Part shown: positions 1 through 5,305 of the stretch, piece after piece
Numbering within the stretch: position 1 is the first letter of the stretch
How the letters are laid out: every line of letters begins with the position of its first letter
NCBI GenBank assembly: GCA_001916005.1
Contig: MNRP01000020.1
Location: forward strand, 1 to 6,197
Reading direction: 5' to 3'
From: Clostridium sp. 26_22
GTDB lineage: Bacteria; Bacillota; Clostridia; TANB77; CAG-508
DNA: 6,197 nt
Translations under genes and position numbers: made by a program
Notes under the pieces: generated by a model
Database searches by the model: none
What the model was told of the DNA's origin: nothing
What the model saw: only the letters and a program-made list of their open reading frames with translations

Positions 1-26
1 CTTGAGATATATTATATAACGAAAAT

Positions 27-73
27 GCTTCGAGCTCAAGGCTTTCATTTCTATGTGTGCCTTTGAGCGAAGC
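27..73 (+). promoter_or_regulatory. Imperfect leader hairpin just upstream of the glycosyltransferase ribosome-binding site
   Basis: Positions 27-42 (GCTTCGAGCTCAAGGC) pair with 59-73 (GCCTTTGAGCGAAGC). This gives 14 base pairs, with a 2-nt bulge (33-34), a 1-nt bulge (62) and a 16-nt loop. The 3' arm ends 3 nt before the purine-rich Shine-Dalgarno AAAGGA (77-82). A possible -10 box TATAAC (15-20) would start transcription near the foot of the stem, but its -35 region lies outside the window. No U-tract follows the hairpin on the + strand, so it does not look like a terminator in that direction. It may be a structured 5' leader that affects mRNA stability or translation. The role is inferred; only the pairing is seen. 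Confidence 0.4.
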
Positions 74-94
74 GAGAAAGGAATGGAATTTTAT

Positions 95-1225
95 ATGAAA
101 AAAGTTTTAATTTTTTACGCATCATATGGTGGTGGTCATTTAAATGCTGCAAAATCCATAAAAGAATGCATTGATACAAATTATCCTAATTATGAAACAG
201 AATTAATTGACTGTATGAAATATATAAATAAACCAATAGAAAAAATAACTACTGCTGCATATAGAGAAATGGCAAAAAAAGCACCTTGGGCTTGGGGAAA
301 AATTTACTCTGATTCTCAAAAAGGTCCTTTAGCACATATCTCTTCTAGATCTAATAAAATTTTTGCTATAAAACTTTTAAAATTACTACGTGAAAAGCAA
401 CCAGATATAATAATTTCAACTCATCCTTTTGGAAGTCAAATGTGTAGTTATTTAAAAAGAAAAGGCAAAATAACAGCTGAAATTGCAACAATAATGACAG
501 ACTTTTCGCCACACGACCAATGGCTTGTTGGAAGTGATTTTACAGATTATTTCTTTGTTGCACACGATAAAATGAAAGATTATCTAATTTCAAAAAATAT
601 ACCAGAAGAAAAAATATTTGCAACAGGAATTCCTATTTCTTCTCGTTTTTTAAAACAATATAATAAAGAAGAAATTTTAAAAGAATTTGATTTACAAAAA
701 GATAAAAAAACAATTTTGTTTTTTGGTGGAGGAGAATTTGGTTTAGGAAAAACACAAACTGTAGAAATTTTTGAAAGTTTAATTAGAGATTTTAATGATT
801 TACAAGTTATTGCTATTTCTGGTAAAAATCCAAAAATGAAAGAAAGCTTTAACAATATAGTACAAAAATATAATAAAGAAAATAATGTAAAAATATTAGA
901 ATATACAAATCAAGTTCCTGAGCTTATGTCCATTTCCGATTTAGTAGTATCAAAACCGGGAGGATTAACAACTTCAGAAAGTTTAGCTTCTAATTTGCCT
1001 ATGATTATTATTAACCCTATTCCTGGTCAAGAAGAAGAAAATGCAGAATTTTTAGAATCTCATGGTGTAGGAATTTGGATTAGAAAACACGTTTCTTCAG
1101 ATGAAATATTTAAAGATATTTTTTCTACTCCAGAAAAATTGCAACAAATGAAAGAAAACACAAATAAATTAGCAAAGAAACATTCTACCGAAGATATTTG
1201 CAAAATATGCTTATCACAAAAATAA
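95..1225 (+). CDS. GT28-family diacylglycerol glycosyltransferase (UgtP / MGDG-synthase type)
   Basis: The 376-residue product is close to the length of Bacillus UgtP. Enzymes of this type transfer a sugar from UDP-glucose or UDP-galactose to diacylglycerol at the inner membrane face, making glycolipid for the membrane and for lipoteichoic-acid anchors. The N-terminal acceptor domain (about 1-170) opens with a beta strand and the glycine-rich turn YGGGHLNAA (11-19), typical of the MGDG-synthase N-domain. The C-terminal donor domain (about 200-376) has FFGGGEFGLGK (209-219), the nucleotide-sugar-binding SKPGGLTTSESLA (286-298) and PGQEEENAEFL (310-320). There is no signal peptide or membrane span, which fits a peripheral membrane enzyme. 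The ATG at 95 is preferred because AAAGGA lies 12 nt upstream and the family begins at the first strand; a longer frame from 53 would translate the leader hairpin. Sugar donor and number of sugars added cannot be read from the sequence, so no symbol is given. Confidence 0.9.
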   Translation: MKKVLIFYASYGGGHLNAAKSIKECIDTNYPNYETELIDCMKYINKPIEKITTAAYREMAKKAPWAWGKIYSDSQKGPLAHISSRSNKIFAIKLLKLLREKQPDIIISTHPFGSQMCSYLKRKGKITAEIATIMTDFSPHDQWLVGSDFTDYFFVAHDKMKDYLISKNIPEEKIFATGIPISSRFLKQYNKEEILKEFDLQKDKKTILFFGGGEFGLGKTQTVEIFESLIRDFNDLQVIAISGKNPKMKESFNNIVQKYNKENNVKILEYTNQVPELMSISDLVVSKPGGLTTSESLASNLPMIIINPIPGQEEENAEFLESHGVGIWIRKHVSSDEIFKDIFSTPEKLQQMKENTNKLAKKHSTEDICKICLSQK

Positions 1226-1229
1226 CAAT

Positions 1230-1268
1230 AACCCCATAAAATACATAAGAGGTGTATTTTATGGGGTT
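1230..1268. terminator. Perfect 16-bp hairpin: likely recR-operon terminator, overlapping the start of the small gene
   Basis: Arms 1230-1245 (AACCCCATAAAATACA) and 1253-1268 (TGTATTTTATGGGGTT) are perfectly complementary around a 7-nt loop (1246-1252). On the - strand the stem is followed at once by the U-rich stretch AUUGUUAUUUUUG, so it can act as an intrinsic terminator for the dnaX-ybaB-recR transcript about 200 nt past the recR stop. On the + strand the sequence after the stem (CTCTAATTT) has no good U-tract, so termination after the glycosyltransferase gene is less certain. In + strand RNA the loop carries the Shine-Dalgarno of the next small gene and the right arm contains its ATG (1261-1263). 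Confidence 0.7.
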
Positions 1269-1446
1269 CTCTAATTTATCAAGTTGTGAATTAATTGGTC
1301 TTGCAAGTAGTCTTGCAATTGCTATTGGAAAAAATTTATCTGCTGATGATGTTGCTTCTTTAGCTGCATTTACAACTACCTTAGGAGACAACCTAGCTAT
1401 AATTGCAACTCAAAAATCTCAAAATTTAGATAATGCTAATTGCTAA
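1261..1446 (+). CDS. Small conserved Clostridia protein, DUF6774-like, function unknown
   Basis: The 61-residue protein has no signal peptide. It reads as two helices: one from about 9 to 24 (CELIGLASSLAIAIGK) and one from about 27 to 50 (SADDVASLAAFTTTLGDNLAIIAT). The pattern ELIxLxSxLAIxIxKNLxxDDVxxLxxFxTxLGDxLAxIAxQ matches what I recall of the DUF6774 family of very small Clostridia proteins; this is from memory and unsearched. The ATG at 1261 is chosen because AAGAGGTG (1247-1254) lies at ribosome-binding distance. A GTG at 1252 in the same frame overlaps that site and is rejected. The gene sits 35 nt after the glycosyltransferase stop and may be read from the same transcript, as no separate convincing promoter is visible. 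Its last 4 nt overlap the convergent recR gene. No function is known or inferred. Confidence 0.75.
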   Translation: MGFSNLSSCELIGLASSLAIAIGKNLSADDVASLAAFTTTLGDNLAIIATQKSQNLDNANC

Positions 1447-2042
1447 ATTTCTCTTCTACCCTCTAAAGCCTTTGTTAAAGTAATTTCATCTGTATATTCC
1501 AAATCTCCACCAACAGGAATTCCATGTGCTATTCTTGTAACTTTTATTCCTAAAGGTTTTATTAATTTTGATAAATACATAGCTGTTGCTTCTCCCTCAA
1601 CTCTAGGATTTGTTGCTAATATAACTTCTTTTACAGTTCCATCCATAAGTCTTGCAAGTAATTCTTTTATTTTTATATCATCTGGTCCAATTCCATTCAT
1701 TGGAGATATTGAACCATGTAAAACATGGTATACTCCTTTAAATTCATGTGTTTTTTCCATTGCTATGATATCTCTAACATCTTCTACAACACAAATTGAA
1801 CTTTGATCTCTTTTGGAGTTTGAACATATAGGACATGGATCTGTGTCTGATATATTATAACATTTACTACAATATTTTAAATTTTTCTTTGCATCTTGAA
1901 TTGATTTTATAAATTGATTTGTTTCTTCTTCAGAGCAATTTAAAATATAAAAGGCAAGCCTAGCTGCTGTTTTGTGTCCAATACTAGGTAATCTTTCAAA
2001 ACCTTCTATTAATTTTTCTATTGATGGTGAATAAAGTGACAT
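1443..2042 (-). CDS. recR: Recombination mediator protein RecR
   Basis: The 199-residue length is standard for RecR, which forms a ring-shaped clamp and, with RecO (and RecF), loads RecA on SSB-coated single-stranded DNA during gap and break repair. The N-terminal helix-hairpin-helix is seen at about 8-30 (IEKLIEGFERLPSIGHKTAARLA). A four-cysteine zinc finger follows (C58, C61, C70, C73). The Toprim domain begins at about 81, with VVEDVRD (85-91), HVLHG (106-110) and NPRVEGEATAMY (145-156). The C-terminal signature HGIPVGGDLEYTDEITLTKAL is intact. The start ATG at 2042 has the strong site AAGGAG six nt upstream (2049-2054). It is the last gene of the dnaX operon, 20 nt after ybaB/ebfC. Its TAG stop overlaps the TAA stop of the convergent small gene. 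Confidence 0.97.
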   Translation of the reverse strand: MSLYSPSIEKLIEGFERLPSIGHKTAARLAFYILNCSEEETNQFIKSIQDAKKNLKYCSKCYNISDTDPCPICSNSKRDQSSICVVEDVRDIIAMEKTHEFKGVYHVLHGSISPMNGIGPDDIKIKELLARLMDGTVKEVILATNPRVEGEATAMYLSKLIKPLGIKVTRIAHGIPVGGDLEYTDEITLTKALEGRREI

Positions 2043-2062
2043 TTTTTACTCCTTACTCTTTA

Positions 2063-2407
2063 CTACATTAATCCTGGTATATTAAACTTTCCAAACTCTT
2101 GATTTTGTGCACTATCAACTTTTCTTAAAGCTTCATTTACACAAGTTAAAATTAAATCCTCTAACATTTCTACATCATCAGGATCAACTACATCTTTATT
2201 TATTTTTATTTCTTTTATTACTTTTTCTCCTGTAACCTTTACATTAATAGCTCCACCACCTGCTGATGCTTCAAATTCTTTTGATGCTAATTCCTCTTGT
2301 GTTTTTTGCATATCTGCTTGCATTTTTTTGGCTTCTTTCATTAAACTATTTATATTCATTCCGCCAAATCCTCCCATTCCTCCTGGGAAACCTCCTCTTT
2401 TTGCCAT
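2063..2407 (-). CDS. YbaB/EbfC family nucleoid-associated protein
   Basis: This 114-residue protein belongs to the YbaB/EbfC family, whose homodimers shaped like tweezers bind DNA and coat the nucleoid. The Gly/Phe/Met-rich N-terminus (FPGGMGGFGGMN, 7-18) is common in Firmicutes members. A long helix follows (about 20-45, SLMKEAKKMQADMQKTQEELASK), then a beta sheet segment with GGGAINVKVTGEKVIKEIKI (50-69) and the conserved VDPDDVEMLEDLILTCVNEAL (74-94), and a tail ending PGLM. The start is firm, with AAAGGAGG at 2416-2423 spaced 8 nt from the ATG. The position between dnaX and recR is the classic conserved arrangement (yaaK in Bacillus subtilis). It may act with RecR or the replisome, but that is only suggested by context. 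Confidence 0.95.
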   Translation of the reverse strand: MAKRGGFPGGMGGFGGMNINSLMKEAKKMQADMQKTQEELASKEFEASAGGGAINVKVTGEKVIKEIKINKDVVDPDDVEMLEDLILTCVNEALRKVDSAQNQEFGKFNIPGLM

Positions 2408-2429
2408 TTTTTATTCCTCCTTTAATTTT

Positions 2430-4064
2430 TTATTCTATAACATTAAATGGTATATCAGATTGATTTGCTAATTTTTGTATATCATCTTCTGGTCTATGAA
2501 CAACTGCTTGGCTTTGAGCTTCTGATATATATTTTATTTGCATTTCTTTTCCACAAGCCATTGAAACTAATGTAGATATTTCTTTAATATTTTCTTGTTT
2601 TTCTAAAACAGTTTTTCCAAATGAAGATAAACCATTTGGAAATTTAATTCCAACAGTCATGTCATTAATTTCTTCAGCACTCGTATTCATTAAATTTGTA
2701 TATAAAACAATTTTTCCATTCTGTTTTAAATCTTTTACTATTGTAGGCCAACTTTTACTTAAATCGCTTGAATATTGTTTAGGTTTATTTGCCATAGTAT
2801 TTTGTTTTACAGTATTGCTTGCAACCTTTGGTGTACTTTGAACTCTATTATTTAAATTGTAATTTTGAGTTTGGTTAACTGTTGTTGCAGAAACTGGTAC
2901 TTGCATAGTATTTACAGCAACTCTTCCAGATTTTAAATATTTTTCTATTTTATCTACTCTTTCTTCAATATTATTAGAACTATCAAATTCATTACTACAT
3001 AATTTTATTATGCCAGCTTGAAACATAATTGTTTTTTGGGTTGACCATTTCATATCTGTTTCTAATTTTGATAATTCATAAATCAAATTTACTAATTTTT
3101 CTTTTGTTACTTTTTCAGAAATAGCATTTATATTAGCAATTTCATCTTCACTATATAAATCTGCTTTTTTTGAAGATTTATATATCAAAATATCTTTTAT
3201 ATATTTTATAATTTCCCATAGAAAATTATTTAAATCTTTTCCTTCATTTAAAATATCATCCATACTTTTTAAGGCTTTATCTATATCATAATCTATAATT
3301 GCCTCTGTTATACTATTTACAAATGCTATTTTAGGAATTCCAACTAAATCTTTAATTTTATCTTCATCAATTTTATTTTCTCCATCTTGAATACATCTTT
3401 CTAATATTGATAAAGCATCTCTCATTGCTCCTTCTGATAAAACAGCAATAATATTTAAAGCAGAATCTGTTATTTCTATATTACTTTCATTACAAACAAC
3501 TTTTAACCTTTTTATTATGTCCTCATTTGAAATTCTTTTAAAATCAAATCTTTGACATCTTGAAAGAATTGTTGCTGGTAATTTTTGTGGTTCTGTTGTC
3601 GCCAAAATAAATTTTACGTGTTCTGGTGGTTCTTCTAAAGTTTTAAGTAAAGCATTAAATGCCCCTGGTGATAACATATGAACCTCATCTATAATATATA
3701 CTCTATATTTTGCTTTTGTTGGTAAAAAGTTTACTTCTTCTCTAATACTTCTAATATCTTCAACACTATTGTTTGAAGCAGCATCCATTTCAACAATATC
3801 TGTAAGTGAACCATTTAATGCTCCTCTACAAATTTCACATTCATTACATGGCTCTCCATCTTTTGGATTCAAACAATTTATTGCTCTTGCCAAAATTTTA
3901 GCTGAAGAAGTTTTTCCTGTTCCTCTTCCACCATTAAATAAATATGCATGTCCAACTCTATCTGCAATTATTTGATTTCTTAATGTTTTTGTTATATGCT
4001 CTTGCCCTACTACATCAGCAAATGTTGTAGGTCTAAATTTTCTATAAAGAGCTGTGTATGCCAT
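2430..4064 (-). CDS. dnaX: DNA polymerase III subunit gamma/tau (clamp loader ATPase)
   Basis: The 544-residue AAA+ ATPase drives opening and loading of the beta clamp and ties the polymerase to the helicase. It starts with the family signature MAYTALYRKFRPTTFADVVGQ. It has a Walker A motif GGRGTGKT (45-52), a zinc module C64/C73/C76/C79, Walker B YIIDE (123-127), sensor 1 ATT (155-157), the SRC arginine-finger motif (168-170) and sensor 2 GAMRDALS (212-219). Domain III covers about 240-360. A Ser/Thr/Asn/Gln-rich linker (about 385-435) leads to a tau-type C-terminal domain beginning SWPTIVKDLK (438). The ATG at 4064 is preferred over the in-frame GTG at 4073, because AAAGGAT (4074-4080) is only 2-3 nt from the GTG but about 11 nt from the ATG, and homologues start there. 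It lies 23 nt after the SRP RNA oligo-U and heads the operon with ybaB/ebfC and recR. Confidence 0.97.
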   Translation of the reverse strand: MAYTALYRKFRPTTFADVVGQEHITKTLRNQIIADRVGHAYLFNGGRGTGKTSSAKILARAINCLNPKDGEPCNECEICRGALNGSLTDIVEMDAASNNSVEDIRSIREEVNFLPTKAKYRVYIIDEVHMLSPGAFNALLKTLEEPPEHVKFILATTEPQKLPATILSRCQRFDFKRISNEDIIKRLKVVCNESNIEITDSALNIIAVLSEGAMRDALSILERCIQDGENKIDEDKIKDLVGIPKIAFVNSITEAIIDYDIDKALKSMDDILNEGKDLNNFLWEIIKYIKDILIYKSSKKADLYSEDEIANINAISEKVTKEKLVNLIYELSKLETDMKWSTQKTIMFQAGIIKLCSNEFDSSNNIEERVDKIEKYLKSGRVAVNTMQVPVSATTVNQTQNYNLNNRVQSTPKVASNTVKQNTMANKPKQYSSDLSKSWPTIVKDLKQNGKIVLYTNLMNTSAEEINDMTVGIKFPNGLSSFGKTVLEKQENIKEISTLVSMACGKEMQIKYISEAQSQAVVHRPEDDIQKLANQSDIPFNVIE

Positions 4065-4087
4065 ATATCTCACATCCTTTATATCTT

Positions 4088-4230
4088 AAAAAATGGTGTG
4101 AAACTAATCTCTCTATAGAGAGCACTCCACATAAAGATTTTCTACTTATTGCTGCTTCCTTCCGGACCTGACAAGGTTCATAGGTCTCTATTGGATTACT
4201 CTCTATACAAAGATTAAATTTCATACCATC
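4088..4230 (-). ncRNA. ffs: Signal recognition particle RNA (4.5S-like, no Alu domain seen)
   Basis: On the - strand the diagnostic apical hairpin is present: CAGGTCCGGAAGGAAGCAGC (4153-4172), with the GGAA tetraloop at 4160-4163 and the asymmetric bulge that binds the Ffh M-domain. The flanks close into one long rod. ATGGT (4225-4229) pairs with ACCAT (4093-4097), TGAAA and TTAATCT pair with AGATTA and TTTCA, and TATAGAGAG pairs with CTCTCTATA near the middle. The RNA would be about 140 nt, ending in UUUUUU (4088-4093), with the terminal stem acting as its own terminator. With Ffh it targets nascent membrane proteins to FtsY and the translocon. The placement directly before dnaX matches scr in Bacillus subtilis, though that RNA is about 270 nt with an Alu domain. 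The ends are estimated to within a few nt. Confidence 0.95.
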
Positions 4231-4233
4231 CCT

Positions 4234-4262
4234 ATTATATACTGTAAATAGAAATTTAGCAA
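4234..4262 (-). promoter_or_regulatory. Sigma-A-type promoter of the SRP RNA (and probably dnaX read-through)
   Basis: On the - strand, TTGCTA (4257-4262) and a perfect TATAAT (4234-4239) are separated by exactly 17 nt. The predicted start is about 4226-4230, at the foot of the SRP RNA rod. The fit between predicted start and folded RNA supports both calls. No other good promoter lies between the SRP RNA and dnaX (24 nt), so the dnaX-ybaB-recR operon probably depends at least partly on this promoter. Confidence 0.85.
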
Positions 4263-4305
4263 GTATTTTTAATCTAAGTTTTTAATTATTTTTATCTACT
4301 ACAAA

Positions 4306-5064
4306 TTATTCATTTATTCTTTTAAATACTATTTCTTTTAAATCTGTATATTCTTTACTTTGTGTACCATTTTCAACAACATTATCAATTGGTAGTTCTA
4401 ATTTAATATTGGATTTAAAAGTTTTTCCAGATTCTAATTTTAAAATTACATCAAAACTTATTTTTTCTTTTAAATCATCATTATTTATATTTAATTTTTT
4501 TAATAATTCATCATGATTTATTTCTGCATCATCATTTGATACATAATTTGCAATATTATCAAGTGCATATCTAAATACGACAAGTCCACCTTGATTAGAA
4601 ATTTTTAATTCTTTTATACTAGAATCTAATGCACCATTATATTCTATTTTTTGTGTGTTGTTTTCTTCTGCATTTTTAAATATTACACTTTCTATATTAG
4701 CATCTGGTTTATATATTTTTCTTTCACCTATTTTTGCAGTTTGCTCTTGATTGAAATTATTTAATGTAATGCTTTGAATTGCTTCTGTTGTTTTATAATT
4801 TTCATTTTTTTTGATGTATAAATAAATGTCATTATTTTGATTAACAGTTAAATTCCATTTATTATTTGCATCTTCGTTGTCATTTCCTTCTATTGTACTT
4901 ATTACTGTTATTTTTGATAATTCAAAAGGTAAATTACTTTCCCCTTCTACATTATATTTTAAAGTTATCAATCCTACTGCACAAAGAATTGTAACTATTA
5001 TTAAAATAACCATGCATATATGAAATTGTTTTGTATCTAATATTTGTCTTATTTTTTCTTTCAA
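4306..5064 (-). CDS. Single-pass membrane protein of unknown function, TTG start
   Basis: The 252-residue protein has a short basic N-terminus (KEKIRQILDTKQ), one hydrophobic span at about 14-35 (HICMVILIIVTILCAVGLITL) and a long polar C-terminal part rich in Asn, Lys and Glu. It is probably anchored by an uncleaved signal with the bulk outside the cell. Recognisable segments are KYNVEGESNLPFELSKI just after the span and NQNNDIYLYIKKNENY, which I recall from uncharacterised Clostridia proteins without a name; this is unsearched. The start is decided by GGAGG (5070-5074), placed 5 nt before the TTG at 5062-5064. The frame can be opened 12 nt earlier at another TTG (5074-5076), but that codon abuts the ribosome-binding site. 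It lies 71 nt after tRNA-Arg with no clear terminator or strong promoter between, so tRNA-promoter read-through is possible. I cannot assign a function. Confidence 0.85.
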   Translation of the reverse strand: MKEKIRQILDTKQFHICMVILIIVTILCAVGLITLKYNVEGESNLPFELSKITVISTIEGNDNEDANNKWNLTVNQNNDIYLYIKKNENYKTTEAIQSITLNNFNQEQTAKIGERKIYKPDANIESVIFKNAEENNTQKIEYNGALDSSIKELKISNQGGLVVFRYALDNIANYVSNDDAEINHDELLKKLNINNDDLKEKISFDVILKLESGKTFKSNIKLELPIDNVVENGTQSKEYTDLKEIVFKRINE

Positions 5065-5135
5065 TTTTTCCTCCAATATTACTTTTTTGTGCCACTGCTT
5101 AAATTACACTTAAAATTTACAATATTTTCAAAAAG

Positions 5136-5211
<76 letters not shown>

Positions 5212-5232
5212 ATAAAATAATTATCTTATAGA

Positions 5233-5261
5233 AGTATACTATCATTTGAAATAATTGTCAA
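5233..5261 (-). promoter_or_regulatory. Consensus sigma-A promoter for tRNA-Arg
   Basis: On the - strand, a perfect TTGACA (5256-5261) and TATACT (5233-5238) are spaced by exactly 17 nt. The predicted start near 5226 leaves a leader of about 15 nt before the tRNA 5' end at 5211, to be removed by RNase P. The -35 box begins 1 nt after the U-tract of the upstream gene's terminator, so the two transcription units are packed end to end. This promoter may also serve the downstream membrane-protein gene. Confidence 0.9.
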
Positions 5262-5262
5262 C

Positions 5263-5300
5263 AAAAAAGAAAAGCTTACTTTAATGTAAACTCTTCTTTT
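5263..5300 (-). terminator. Intrinsic terminator of the surface-protein gene
   Basis: On the - strand, 5286-5300 (AAAAGAAGAGTTTAC) pairs over 15 positions with 5265-5279 (GTAAGCTTTTCTTTT), with two G-U pairs and a 6-nt loop. The RNA ends in six U (5263-5268, partly within the stem). It begins 5 nt past the surface-protein stop codon, as expected for a Rho-independent terminator. Confidence 0.85.
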
Positions 5301-5305
5301 TCTTA

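Noticed and set aside
53..94. Extended N-terminus of the glycosyltransferase from the ATG at 53
   Set aside because: It would translate the 3' arm of the leader hairpin and the ribosome-binding site; family members begin at the MKKVLIFYASYGGGH segment.
580..855. 91-codon - strand open frame inside the glycosyltransferase gene
   Set aside because: It is antisense to a well-supported enzyme gene, with Lys/Ser/Phe-rich low-complexity composition typical of shadow frames in AT-rich DNA.
1185..1391. 68-codon - strand open frame opposite the small + strand gene
   Set aside because: It is the complement of the small gene and the terminator hairpin, without a convincing ribosome-binding site; the + strand frame has the family-like signature and a good SD.
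2266..2841. Two + strand open frames (2266-2463 and 2659-2841) opposite ybaB/ebfC and dnaX
   Set aside because: They are Leu/Phe/Val-rich shadows of strongly supported - strand genes, with no ribosome-binding sites.
3769..3975. 68-codon + strand open frame opposite the dnaX ATPase domain
   Set aside because: It is antisense to the Walker A and zinc-module region of dnaX and shows no independent coding evidence.
4042..4224. 60-codon - strand open frame across the SRP RNA
   Set aside because: It lies within the SRP RNA and the dnaX start, and its residues simply translate the conserved RNA hairpin; it has no family-like features.
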